From: an uncultured Litorivicinus sp.
Lineage (GTDB): Bacteria; Pseudomonadota; Gammaproteobacteria; Pseudomonadales; Litorivicinaceae
Direction of reading: 5' to 3'
DNA length: 64,000 nucleotides
Assembly: GCA_902594275.1 (NCBI GenBank)
Contig: CACJLQ010000001.1
Span: forward strand, 62,001 to 126,000
In this document: piece by piece, positions 16,330-24,733 of the stretch
Layout: every line of letters begins with the position of its first letter
How positions within the stretch are numbered: position 1 is the first letter of the stretch
Notes under the pieces: generated by a model
Seen by the model: the letters and a program-made list of their open reading frames with translations, nothing else
Database searches by the model: none
Told to the model about the DNA's origin: nothing
Made by a program: the position numbers and the translations under genes

Positions 16330-16941
16330 TTGACCTCAAAACCAATCATATTTGTCCGACCGGGCCTCTCGGTATGCTTTTTCCAAGGATGGCTTTTAGC
16401 CGGTGAAAGCAAACAACTATTGCATCGCCTTCGAACTGACGTGGAATGGATGCAGGGAGAGATACGCCTTTTCGGGCGCAGCATTGACGAGCCGCGCTTG
16501 ACAGCTTGGTCAGGTGATGTCCCCTATACTTACTCGAAACGGACACTTGAAGCGAGATCTTGGCATCCAAAGCTGGTCGATCTGCGGAGGAGTCTTGATG
16601 TCTTACTTACAACTCGTGGGATATCGACTCCGCGGGGTTTGAATCATTGCCTTCTTAATTATTATCGATCTGGTCAAGATTCCATGGGTTGGCATCGTGA
16701 TAACGAATCTGAACTGGGTCGGCAACCTGTGATCGTCTCCTTGTCGCTGGGTGAACCTCGACGATTTCGATTACGACAAAAATACGACATCACGAACGAT
16801 CCGCTGACATTTGAACTTGGCGATGGAGATCTGTTAATCATGTATGGACCGACACAGACCTATTGGGAGCATGCTTTGCTGAAGAGTCGAAGAGATTTGG
16901 GGCCTCGTATGAATCTGACATTCCGCTCAGTGATTGTCTAA
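16330..16941 (+). CDS. alkB: AlkB-like 2-oxoglutarate/Fe(II) dioxygenase
   Basis: A 203-residue AlkB-family protein, expected to remove alkyl groups from nucleic acid bases by oxidative demethylation. The iron ligands are visible in SMGWHRDNESELG (His and Asp) and EHALLKSRRDLGPRMNLTFR, which supplies the distal His and the 2-oxoglutarate arginines. NHCLLNYYRSGQD is the typical stretch before them. The only start codon that fits is TTG 16330, since TGA at 16312 closes the frame upstream; the ribosome binding site is weak. It is followed directly by the amidotransferase gene, one base after its stop. Confidence 0.86.
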   Translation: MTSKPIIFVRPGLSVCFFQGWLLAGESKQLLHRLRTDVEWMQGEIRLFGRSIDEPRLTAWSGDVPYTYSKRTLEARSWHPKLVDLRRSLDVLLTTRGISTPRGLNHCLLNYYRSGQDSMGWHRDNESELGRQPVIVSLSLGEPRRFRLRQKYDITNDPLTFELGDGDLLIMYGPTQTYWEHALLKSRRDLGPRMNLTFRSVIV

Positions 16942-17655
16942 ATGAGTCGGAGAATTTTGTGTGTGCTGCATCAAGCACATTCAACAACAGGTCAGGTCGG
17001 AATAGCGCTTCAGCAGCTCGGGCATCAAGTGCACATCATTCGCCCCTTGGTTGGTCAGCGCATTCCGAGACAGGTTGATCGCTTTGACGGATTGATTGTG
17101 TTTGGTGGACCGATGAGCGCAAATGACGATCATCTCCAAGGTATCCGGACGGAGCTCCAGTTAATTGAACGTTGGATGCATCGGGATCGCCCAGTTTGGG
17201 GGATTTGTCTCGGCGCACAACTGATGACCCGCGTTTTGGGAGGAGTGGTTTACACGCATCCGAATGAGCAAGTTGAAGTCGGTTGGTATCCAATTGATCC
17301 AGTGGGTCTCGGTAAACGGATTTTGACGCCCCTGACCCATGTTTATCATTGGCATCGTGAGGGTTTTGAGCTCCCAAGTGGGGCAAGCCGTTTGGCGTCC
17401 GGGGTCGTTGGCGGTCTCTTCCGGGAGCAAGCATATCTCGTGGGCCAAAACACATTGGCCACTCAGTTTCACCCCGAGATGCAACCAAAAATGATGAACC
17501 GCTGGCTGATGCGGGCAGGCCACATGCTCGAACTGTCCGGTGCGATGAATATCAATAATCATCGGTGCGGAATCACCCAATATTATCCGAAGCAATCACG
17601 CTGGCTCAGGCGGACACTTGATAGATGGATTTCGCTTAAGCTTGCAGCCACGTGA
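16942..17655 (+). CDS. class I glutamine amidotransferase
   Basis: A 237-residue protein of the GuaA-type amidotransferase group (COG0518-like). The nucleophile Cys is at about residue 89 in VWGICLGAQL, the oxyanion region is VFGGPMSAND, and the catalytic His-Glu is in ATQFHPEM. Such stand-alone domains release ammonia from glutamine or act as gamma-glutamyl hydrolases; the substrate here is unknown. ATG immediately follows the alkB stop (TAAATG), and the end overlaps the next gene by 4 bp (GTGA). Confidence 0.85.
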   Translation: MSRRILCVLHQAHSTTGQVGIALQQLGHQVHIIRPLVGQRIPRQVDRFDGLIVFGGPMSANDDHLQGIRTELQLIERWMHRDRPVWGICLGAQLMTRVLGGVVYTHPNEQVEVGWYPIDPVGLGKRILTPLTHVYHWHREGFELPSGASRLASGVVGGLFREQAYLVGQNTLATQFHPEMQPKMMNRWLMRAGHMLELSGAMNINNHRCGITQYYPKQSRWLRRTLDRWISLKLAAT

Positions 17656-18365
17656 TCAAAGATTTGCAGTCATCTGTCGATAACTATACAACTCAACACA
17701 GTTACTCAGATAGGGTGTGCAATTACATGCATGGATTATTGTTAGTCACCGCTTTATTGACCCTCGCTTTTCTGATCTATGGACTTTACCAACTCAATCA
17801 GCGAGTGATGCGCCTTGAAGAAAAAAAGCGCCAAATCACTGCTGAAAAAGCCACGGAAAACCGAGCGGTCCAAGCGAAAGATCCGTCAAAAAGTGACCAT
17901 ATTTTTCATGATCTTGAAGGTGAAGCTTTATTTTATGCGATGGTAGGCGAATACCGTCAAGAACTTGAGTTTTCGGAAGATGCGAGGAAGCGATTTGAAC
18001 TTGTCGTTCGGAAACATATTCTCGAAATCCTAGAGCGTGCCAAAGAAGGCGAGCGTATACTCGATTCGGAAACTACGATCCGCACATTGAGAGGTCCAGT
18101 TCGATCATGGTTACCGCAGGATGTGGTGGGTTCTCTATTGATTCAAGGCAACATTCTGGCAACTGATCCAAAAGATGAGAAAGCAGTTCAATCCATTCAG
18201 GGAACGATCGATCGCCTCTATATGCAGCTTGGCTATCAATCACCGAATGATCTGCTTGGGCTGAATGATGATCAAGCGCCAGAGCAAGAGCAAGAGGCGG
18301 ACGGTCAGATGACAGAACACAATCACGAGCCGAAACGCCCCTCGGGCGCCAACGGATTTATGTAA
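17652..18365 (+). CDS. membrane-anchored hypothetical protein
   Basis: A 237-residue protein I do not recognise. It has a short cytoplasmic start, one membrane helix (about 27-46, HGLLLVTALLTLAFLIYGLY), then a charged coiled-coil-like stretch (RLEEKKRQITAEKATEN) and a mostly helical soluble part ending in an acidic tail with EQEQEADGQ. It begins at GTG 17652, coupled to the amidotransferase; an ATG at 17727 would still include the helix. Its place after alkB and the amidotransferase gives no clear hint of function. Confidence 0.6.
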   Translation: MIKDLQSSVDNYTTQHSYSDRVCNYMHGLLLVTALLTLAFLIYGLYQLNQRVMRLEEKKRQITAEKATENRAVQAKDPSKSDHIFHDLEGEALFYAMVGEYRQELEFSEDARKRFELVVRKHILEILERAKEGERILDSETTIRTLRGPVRSWLPQDVVGSLLIQGNILATDPKDEKAVQSIQGTIDRLYMQLGYQSPNDLLGLNDDQAPEQEQEADGQMTEHNHEPKRPSGANGFM

Positions 18366-18403
18366 CACAATCTTCATTTGTTTTTTCGTTGGCTCTCTCT
18401 ATA

Positions 18404-18418
18404 TTCATATTTAGTGAA
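18404..18418 (+). promoter_or_regulatory. candidate ArsR operator
   Basis: TTCATATTTAGTGAA is an inverted repeat (TTCA, 7 bases, TGAA) about 24 bases before the probable ATG of the arsR gene at 18442. ArsR-family repressors bind such AT-rich imperfect palindromes over their own promoters. The match is short and only suggestive. Confidence 0.3.
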
Positions 18419-18473
18419 ATGTTGCATTGATATTGGTTGAGATGGATACGATCATTGCAGTCCGTGCTTTCAG

Positions 18474-18785
18474 GTGATAGGACAAACGCATCGGTTAGAG
18501 ATGTTTCGGCAACTTGCACAAGCTGGTGATGCTGGCATCACGGCAGGCTTGATCGCTGAAGCTCTCGATTTAGCGCCATCGCGGGTAAGTTTCCATTTGA
18601 AAGAGCTTGAAGCGTCGGGTCTTTGTTTTGAGGAACGAGAAGGGCGTTTTATTCGATATCGAATCGCATCCTCTGCGGTGCGCGCATTATTGGAATTTCT
18701 ATTGGCGGACTGTTGTCAGGGGCGAAACGATCTATGCCCGCCGGCGTTGTCCAAAAATCACCACCAGGCATTAAGGAAGAAGTGA
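18474..18785 (+). CDS. arsR: ArsR-family repressor of the arsenate operon
   Basis: A winged-helix repressor of about 103 residues in the open frame (GTG 18474). The recognition region LDLAPSRVSFHLKELEASGL and the ending FLLADCCQGRNDLC match the subclass that ends in a metalloid-sensing Cys pair. The natural N-terminus seems to lie upstream: ATG 18442 reads MDTIIAVRAF, just the expected lead into VIGQTHRLEMFRQL, but in another frame, so one base appears to be missing near 18471. It heads the arsR-GAPDH-arsJ operon, 3 bp ahead of the next gene. Confidence 0.85.
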   Translation: MIGQTHRLEMFRQLAQAGDAGITAGLIAEALDLAPSRVSFHLKELEASGLCFEEREGRFIRYRIASSAVRALLEFLLADCCQGRNDLCPPALSKNHHQALRKK

Positions 18786-18788
18786 TCA

Positions 18789-19793
18789 ATGCGTGTTGGA
18801 ATTAATGGACTTGGTCGTATTGGTCGATTGGCGATTCGAGCCTTACAAAACCATCCGACACTCGAATTAGTTCATGTGAATGATGTGGCTGGTGATGCTG
18901 CAACCCATGCGCATTTATTGGCATTTGACTCGGTTCATGGGGTATGGGATGTCCCCGTTGTAGTCGATGGGAATGATCTTGTGATCAAACAAAGACCGAT
19001 TCGGGTCACATGTGCAAGAACGCTTGAGGATGCTGATTTTGGCGATTGTGATTTAGTGCTTGAGTGTACGGGTCAATTTAAAACAGTTGATGCGTTGACA
19101 CCGTATCTTGACGCCGGCATTTCTCAGGTGGTGGTTTCGGCACCGATCAAAGTACCGGAGGTGCTGAATGTTGTTATGGGTGTGAACCAAACACTATTTT
19201 CTGCTGAAAAGCATCCAATCGTCACCGCAGCCAGTTGCACAACAAATTGCATTGCGCCTGCCATTCAGGTCATTCACGAGACGTTTGGCATCAGGCATGG
19301 GTCGATTACGACTGTTCATGACATTACGAACACACAAACCATTTTGGATGCCCCTCATAAAGATTTACGTCGAGCGCGTGCGTGTGGCATCTCTCTAATT
19401 CCCACTACGACAGGAAGTGCAACTGCTATCGCAGAAATCTTTCCCGAACTTCGTGGTCGTCTGAATGGACACGCAATACGGGTTCCACTGGCGAACGCAT
19501 CTATTACAGATTGTGTGTTCGAACTTGAGCGCGAGGTGACAATTGAAGAGGTCAACGTGGCTTTGAAACAAGCAGCGGAAACCTCGTTATTGGGCATACT
19601 AGGCTATGAAGAGCGTCCTCTAGTCTCGGTTGATTACAAGACTGATTCTCGCTCGAGTATTGTTGATGCCCTATCAACGATGGTCGTGAACGACACGCAG
19701 TTAAAGCTGTATCTCTGGTATGACAACGAGTGGGGGTATGCGAACCGTTTGGTCGAGTTAGCAACCTTCACTGGGACACAGCGTGGACTCTAA
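18789..19793 (+). CDS. ArsJ-associated glyceraldehyde-3-phosphate dehydrogenase
   Basis: A 334-residue type I GAPDH: NAD-binding start [18 protein letters not shown], catalytic Cys in [12 protein letters not shown], and the end [18 protein letters not shown]. Between an ArsR gene and arsJ, its expected role is to use arsenate instead of phosphate, making 1-arseno-3-phosphoglycerate from glyceraldehyde-3-phosphate for export by ArsJ. This role is established for such operons in other bacteria and inferred here. It differs clearly from the second GAPDH at 21233-22258. It overlaps arsJ by 11 bp. Confidence 0.92.
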   Translation: MRVGINGLGRIGRLAIRALQNHPTLELVHVNDVAGDAATHAHLLAFDSVHGVWDVPVVVDGNDLVIKQRPIRVTCARTLEDADFGDCDLVLECTGQFKTVDALTPYLDAGISQVVVSAPIKVPEVLNVVMGVNQTLFSAEKHPIVTAASCTTNCIAPAIQVIHETFGIRHGSITTVHDITNTQTILDAPHKDLRRARACGISLIPTTTGSATAIAEIFPELRGRLNGHAIRVPLANASITDCVFELEREVTIEEVNVALKQAAETSLLGILGYEERPLVSVDYKTDSRSSIVDALSTMVVNDTQLKLYLWYDNEWGYANRLVELATFTGTQRGL

Positions 19794-20985
19794 GCTGCAT
19801 GACTATGCTGTAATTACCGGCAATTACTGGGCGTTCACCGTAACTGATGGCGCTATGCGCATGCTGGTCGTATTGCACTTCCACAGCTTGGGCTTTACCC
19901 CCCTAGAAATCGCATCTCTCTTTTTGTTTTACGAATTTTTTGGAATCGTGACCAATGCGGTTGGTGGCTGGTTGGGTACACGAATTGGTCTCAATCGTAC
20001 GATGCAAATTGGTCTTTTGATGCAGATTAGCGCGTTATCGATGCTACTGGTGCCAGAACACATGCTTAGTGTGACCTGGGTGATAGCAGCACAAGCGCTG
20101 TCCGGTATTGCGAAAGATTTGAATAAAATGAGTGCTAAAAGCTCCATGAAGTCGATCGCAAGCGATCAAAACGATGGGCTATATCGAATCGTTGCGTTCT
20201 TAACAGGCTCCAAGAATGCATTAAAAGGTGCCGGCTTTTTTGGAGGGGCTCTCTTACTGTCGATATTTGATTTTCAGGGAGCGATCATCGCAATGGTGGT
20301 CATGCTGACCATCGTGTGGGTGTTCAGTCTTTTATTGTTACGCCGAGAACTTGGTGTGATGAAGAATAAGCCGGCATTCAATCAGATTTTCTCAAAGTCG
20401 AGTGCTGTCAATTGGTTATCGCTTGCGAGATTCTTTCTATTCGGTGCCCGCGATGTTTGGTTTGTTGTAGCCTTACCTGTTTTTCTGCATACGACGCTTC
20501 AGTGGGATTTTTGGCAAGTCGGAGGCTATCTGGCTTCTTGGATCATCATCTATGGATTCATTCAAGCAGTTGCGCCACGGTTAACCGGGCAAAATCAGAC
20601 GCCGCGTGCGGTACGCATACAACTGGTGATATTTGGTAGTTTGCTCGCACTCGTCCCAGCAGGGATCGCGAGCTCACTGATTGATGATGTTTCGGCTGTC
20701 TATGTGGTGACCATTGGCTTACTCGTCTTTGCGTTTCTGTTCGCAATGAACTCTGCACTCCATAGTTATCTGATCGTACGATTCGCACGAACCGACGGGG
20801 CGAGTCTTGATATTGGCTTTTATTATATGGCCAACGCTGCTGGCCGCCTCGCTGGGACGATTGCCTCGGGCGCCTTCTATCAACTATCCGGTTTGCAGGC
20901 TTGCCTGTGGGTCTCAACGATGTTGATCACACTCGCGTCAGTCACAGCACTCCTTTTACCACAACAGGAGGAAGGCACCGCCTAG
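19783..20985 (+). CDS. arsJ: organoarsenical efflux permease ArsJ
   Basis: A 400-residue, twelve-helix major facilitator protein. The N-terminal [20 protein letters not shown] and the loop [18 protein letters not shown] are typical of ArsJ, which exports 1-arseno-3-phosphoglycerate; the product then falls apart outside to release arsenate. It begins at GTG 19783 inside the end of the GAPDH gene; the nearby ATG is out of frame. Its 3' end overlaps a convergent ammonium-transporter remnant by 44 bp, which marks the edge of the arsenic module. Confidence 0.92.
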   Translation: MDSKLHDYAVITGNYWAFTVTDGAMRMLVVLHFHSLGFTPLEIASLFLFYEFFGIVTNAVGGWLGTRIGLNRTMQIGLLMQISALSMLLVPEHMLSVTWVIAAQALSGIAKDLNKMSAKSSMKSIASDQNDGLYRIVAFLTGSKNALKGAGFFGGALLLSIFDFQGAIIAMVVMLTIVWVFSLLLLRRELGVMKNKPAFNQIFSKSSAVNWLSLARFFLFGARDVWFVVALPVFLHTTLQWDFWQVGGYLASWIIIYGFIQAVAPRLTGQNQTPRAVRIQLVIFGSLLALVPAGIASSLIDDVSAVYVVTIGLLVFAFLFAMNSALHSYLIVRFARTDGASLDIGFYYMANAAGRLAGTIASGAFYQLSGLQACLWVSTMLITLASVTALLLPQQEEGTA

Positions 20986-21223
20986 CAGTGCCTGGTCGCT
21001 CTAAGACTTCGGGGTTCGCTTTGATTTTATGGATTGAGATGTCAGCGCCCTTTAATTCTTGCTCTTCAGATAATCGTATCCCAAGCGTGCTACTGATGAT
21101 GCCGTACACAATCAAACCTCCAATTACGGCAATCCCAACACCGGTTACCGTTCCGATCAGCTGAGCGATGAACGAGACGCCTCCCAGGCCTCCGAACGCA
21201 GTAGCCCCGCCGAAAGACCGCAA
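20942..21223 (-). pseudogene. truncated C-terminus of an ammonium transporter (Amt)
   Basis: A 93-residue frame whose middle part resembles the last membrane helix and tail of Amt proteins: VTGVGIAVIGGLIVYGIISS, then LGIRLSEEQELKGADISIHK. About 300 or more upstream residues of a normal Amt are missing. The remnant starts 12 bases after the stop of gap, in the same frame, and its last 20 residues read through the end of arsJ and look unrelated to Amt. There is no ribosome binding site of note. It is best seen as debris left when the neighbouring segments were joined. Confidence 0.7.
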
Positions 21224-21232
21224 CCGTTCATT

Positions 21233-22258
21233 CTATGCCGCTGATTGCCTTGCTGTGCTGTGCACCATCCACGATAGGGTGGTGTCGAGCATTCGATTGG
21301 AAAAGCCCCATTCGTTGTCATACCAGGACAGAACTTTTGTTAGTCCACCGAGAACTTTGGTGTGATTTAAATCGACGATTGAACTCGCAGAATTGTGATT
21401 AAAATCTTGACTTACCAGTGGCAGCGTATTTACAGCTAATATCCCGTTTGGAAAGTCGAGTGCTGCCTTCTGAAGCGTCTGATTAATCTCATCTGTTGAT
21501 ACTTGGGCCTTGAGTCGACATGTCAGATCCACTAACGATACATTGATTGTTGGTACCCGCACCGCTATGCCATCAAGCCGTCCTTTTAGATGCGGTAGCA
21601 CCAACCCGACCGCTACTGCTGCACCAGTTTGAGTTGGAATCATTGAATGCCCTGCGGCTCGAGCCCGGTAGGGATCGGAGTGATAGACATCAGTCAGTTT
21701 CTGATCATTTGTGAACGCATGGACAGTGGTGATTTGTCCATCGACTAGGCTAAAGGCATCATCGAGCGCCTTAGCGAGTGGTGCGAGGCAGTTGGTTGTG
21801 CAACTGGCATTACTAATCACCTGCATGTCATTGGTGAGGACGGTATCGTTTACACCATAGACAACGGTTGCGTCGACATCCTTGGCGGGCGCACTGATGA
21901 TGACTTTCTTGGCACCAGCCTTGATGTGGGCAAGGCCTGCATCTTTTGATGTAAATAGCCCGGTGCATTCGTACACAATGTCAACATCCAGCCGATCCCA
22001 GGGTAAGTCTGCTGGATCCCGAACAGCGAGCGTTTCGATACATTGACCGTCAATTGTCAGTCCATTGTCGATGTGCTCAACATGAAATCCAAAACGCCCA
22101 TGTGTCGTATCAAATTGTAAAAGATGGCCGTTGATCTCTGGACTTCCGAGATCATTGATGGCGACGACTTGGATCTTTGTTTGTAGATTTCTTTCATAAA
22201 GCGCACGGAGAATATTGCGTCCGATCCGTCCAAATCCATTAATTGCTACTCAAATCAT
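21233..22258 (-). CDS. gap: glyceraldehyde-3-phosphate dehydrogenase with in-frame TGA at codon 3
   Basis: A full-length type I GAPDH frame of about 340 codons, but the expected start reads ATG ATT TGA and then [22 protein letters not shown] 22258 has TAGGATG a few bases upstream. Everything after the TGA is intact: catalytic Cys in [36 protein letters not shown] and [19 protein letters not shown]. The next usable start codon (GTG 21976) would remove most of the NAD-binding domain. CGA to TGA would explain the stop. It is divergent from hexR, the usual place for a glycolytic gap under HexR control. It is broken, recoded or a base error. Confidence 0.85.
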
Positions 22259-22300
22259 GTCATCCTACCCATGTTTGTGCGTGCATTGCGCGACGATTTT

Positions 22301-22317
22301 TTGTAATATTACGTAAA
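22301..22317. promoter_or_regulatory. candidate HexR half-conserved operator between gap and hexR
   Basis: TTGTAATATTACGTAAA lies in the 94-bp region between the divergent gap and hexR genes. It keeps the left half of the HexR pattern (TTGT, 9 bases, ACAA) and contains the perfect palindrome GTAATATTAC, but the right half is degenerate. Autoregulation of hexR is common, so the site is plausible. Confidence 0.4.
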
Positions 22318-22355
22318 TTTATAAAGAAAAAGATCGATCTGCAAGGGGGATTTTG

Positions 22356-23192
22356 GTGTTAGCCCAAATTGAGTCGTCGCTTGATCAATTGAGCCGTTCT
22401 GAGCGCAAAGTGGCGGCGTTTGTTCTCGGCGACGCGTCACGCGTCTTGTCGATGTCCATTGCTCGGCTTGCGCAGGAGGCTGATGTGTCTGAGCCGACCG
22501 TTAATCGCTTTTGTCGCACATTTTCAGCAACCGGATTTCCCGACTTTAAGCTGAAACTAGCGCAAAGCCTCGCAAGTGGACCGACGCTGATGACCGCGAT
22601 GGTCGCTGACACTGACGCAATTCCTGAAATTTTCGCGAAGCTGACTGACAAAGCGATTCGCTCGGTCCATGATCTGAAGTCATCAATCGATGTGCTTACC
22701 CTTGAGCGTGCGGTCGATTTGTTTTGCCAAGCAAGACAGGTTGCATTCTTTGGGATGGGGGCGAGTGGCTCTGTTGCACGTGACGCGCAGCACAAATTCT
22801 TTCGATTCAATGTGCCGGTTGTTGCTTATGAAGATGGTTTGATGCAACGCATGCACGCGGCAGCGATGAAAACTGGAGATTTGGCTGTTGTGATTTCGCA
22901 TACCGGTCGGACCCGTGCGATGGTTGAGGCCGCGACTTTTGCGCGAGAAGCTGGGGCAAGTGTGCTGGCGATCACGCGGTCTGACACACCGCTTTCACGG
23001 GTTGCGACACTTACTGTTTCGGTTGATGTGGATGAAAATACTGAGCTGTATATCCCAATGATGTCGAGGCTGATGCAGTTATTGGTGTTAGATGTTTTGG
23101 TGACCGGTGTTGCTCAAAAGCGGGGAACAGATTTTCAGCCACATCTTGCGCGGATCAAGCACGCGTTGAATGGAACAAGGCTGCCTGACTGA
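22356..23192 (+). CDS. hexR: HexR-type RpiR-family regulator
   Basis: A 278-residue RpiR-family regulator: N-terminal helix-turn-helix domain to about residue 77 (LAQEADVSEPTVNRFCRTF) and a C-terminal SIS sugar-phosphate domain at about 110-250 (VAFFGMGASGSVARDAQHKFFR and VVISHTGRTRAMVEA). HexR represses central carbon genes and lets go when it binds 2-keto-3-deoxy-6-phosphogluconate. Its place between gap and pyk-zwf-pgl-edd-eda supports that identity. I prefer GTG 22356 to TTG 22353, given the spacing to AAGGGGG. Confidence 0.92.
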   Translation: MLAQIESSLDQLSRSERKVAAFVLGDASRVLSMSIARLAQEADVSEPTVNRFCRTFSATGFPDFKLKLAQSLASGPTLMTAMVADTDAIPEIFAKLTDKAIRSVHDLKSSIDVLTLERAVDLFCQARQVAFFGMGASGSVARDAQHKFFRFNVPVVAYEDGLMQRMHAAAMKTGDLAVVISHTGRTRAMVEAATFAREAGASVLAITRSDTPLSRVATLTVSVDVDENTELYIPMMSRLMQLLVLDVLVTGVAQKRGTDFQPHLARIKHALNGTRLPD

Positions 23193-23217
23193 GATGTCTT
23201 TCGATTGTCAAAATATC

Positions 23218-23234
23218 TTGTTAAATTACTACAA
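23218..23234 (+). promoter_or_regulatory. HexR operator upstream of pyk
   Basis: TTGTTAAATTACTACAA fits the 17-base HexR pattern (TTGT, 9 bases, ACAA) and is nearly palindromic. It lies 35 bases before the pyk start, where a bound repressor would block transcription of the pyk-zwf-pgl-edd-eda operon. Confidence 0.65.
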
Positions 23235-23269
23235 AGGGCTGAAATGATCATCAAGGTAGACTTCTGAGC

Positions 23270-24733
23270 ATGCGTCGAACAAAGATTGTAGCCACATTGG
23301 GACCGGCGTCAGACCGCCCTGGGGTCTTGAAAGCGCTTCTAGAAGCCGGTGTCGACGTCTGTCGGCTGAATTTTTCTCATGGCAGCGCTGATGACCATCG
23401 TCGGCGATCGAGTGAAGTGCGGCAAATCGCAAAAGATCTTGGACGAACAGTTGCGATTCTTGCCGATCTTCAAGGACCGAAAATCCGGATTGCCCGATTT
23501 AGAGAACAGTCGGTGATATTGGCTATTGGCGCGCGATTTGTACTGAATGCCGATTTGAATCCGACTGACGGCGACGACACGCAAGTCGGGTTGGATTATC
23601 GAGAGCTTCCAAACGATTGTCGTCCAGACGATGTGCTCTTGCTTGACGATGGACGGGTGATTCTGCGCGTCGTGGAAGTCACCGGATCTCAGGTTGTGAC
23701 GGAAGTTCTCACCGGCGGAAAGCTGTCAAATAACAAAGGAATCAATAAGCAAGGTGGTGGGCTATCAGCCGCCGCCTTGACTGACAAAGACTACAGAGAC
23801 ATGGATGTGGTCGCAGAAATTGATGCCGATTTCGTTGCCATCTCTTTCCCACGGGATGCAGAGGATATGCATTTGGCACGCGCAGCTCTGAGTCAACGTG
23901 GCTCCAATGCTGATTTAGTGGCCAAAGTGGAGCGCGCTGAAGCGGTTGCTTCCGACGCTGCACTTGATGCATTGATCTCTGCAAGTGATGCCGTGATGGT
24001 CGCGCGGGGTGATTTAGGAGTCGAGATCGGTGATGATCGACTGATCGGTGTGCAGAAGAAGGTCATTACTCGCGCACGGGCACTTGATCGTCCAGTGATT
24101 ACAGCAACGCAGATGATGGAATCCATGATTTCCAGCTCAATGCCAACACGTGCTGAAGTGTTTGATGTGGCGAACGCCGTGTTGGATGGAACAGATGCGG
24201 TGATGTTGTCAGCGGAGACGGCTGCTGGCGATTACCCGGTAGAAACAGTCTTATCGATGGCCAAAACGGCAGCTGGCGCAGAGCAAACTGAGCAAGCACA
24301 GGCCCTCGGTGCCAGAGTCGAAGCCCAATACGGTCGTCGTGACGAGGCAATCGCGCTAGGTGCGATGTATATCGCAAACCATTTAAAAAAATTAGCTGCG
24401 ATTGTGTGTATCACTGAAAGTGGGTCCACGCCCCTGTGGATGAGTCGCTCAGGAGCGAGTCTTCCAATTGTTGCACTCTCGGTGCAACAAAAAACCCTGG
24501 CTCGCATGTCGCTATTCCGGGGTGTCATGCCATTAGCTTTCGACCCACCCACTGATGAGTCGATGAGCTTTGTCGATCAAGTTGTCGTTAGACAGGCTGC
24601 CGACTCTCTGGATCTCCCCGTCGATAGTCAAGTCCTTCTAACCCGAGGTGATCGTTTGAATACGCCAGGCGGCACCAGTACCTTAAAAATTGTATCTGTC
24701 GAAGAGGCGAAGCGAATCACAGATGGTGATTGA
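23270..24733 (+). CDS. pyk: pyruvate kinase
   Basis: A 487-residue pyruvate kinase that makes pyruvate and ATP from phosphoenolpyruvate. The start RRTKIVATLGPAS, the substrate site RLNFSHG, ILADLQGPKIRI, VMVARGDLGVEI and ATQMMESMISSSMPTRAE are all present. It is the first gene of an operon that runs through eda, and zwf begins inside its last codons. A HexR operator precedes it. Confidence 0.96.
   Translation: MRRTKIVATLGPASDRPGVLKALLEAGVDVCRLNFSHGSADDHRRRSSEVRQIAKDLGRTVAILADLQGPKIRIARFREQSVILAIGARFVLNADLNPTDGDDTQVGLDYRELPNDCRPDDVLLLDDGRVILRVVEVTGSQVVTEVLTGGKLSNNKGINKQGGGLSAAALTDKDYRDMDVVAEIDADFVAISFPRDAEDMHLARAALSQRGSNADLVAKVERAEAVASDAALDALISASDAVMVARGDLGVEIGDDRLIGVQKKVITRARALDRPVITATQMMESMISSSMPTRAEVFDVANAVLDGTDAVMLSAETAAGDYPVETVLSMAKTAAGAEQTEQAQALGARVEAQYGRRDEAIALGAMYIANHLKKLAAIVCITESGSTPLWMSRSGASLPIVALSVQQKTLARMSLFRGVMPLAFDPPTDESMSFVDQVVVRQAADSLDLPVDSQVLLTRGDRLNTPGGTSTLKIVSVEEAKRITDGD

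Noticed and set aside
22250-22252. TGA in gap as a selenocysteine codon
   Set aside because: It is at codon 3, far from the active site, relatives have an ordinary residue there, and no SECIS-like stem follows at the right place that I can see.
24690-24722. longer N-terminus for Zwf
   Set aside because: The extra codons lie inside pyk and do not resemble Zwf; ATG 24723 fits the family.
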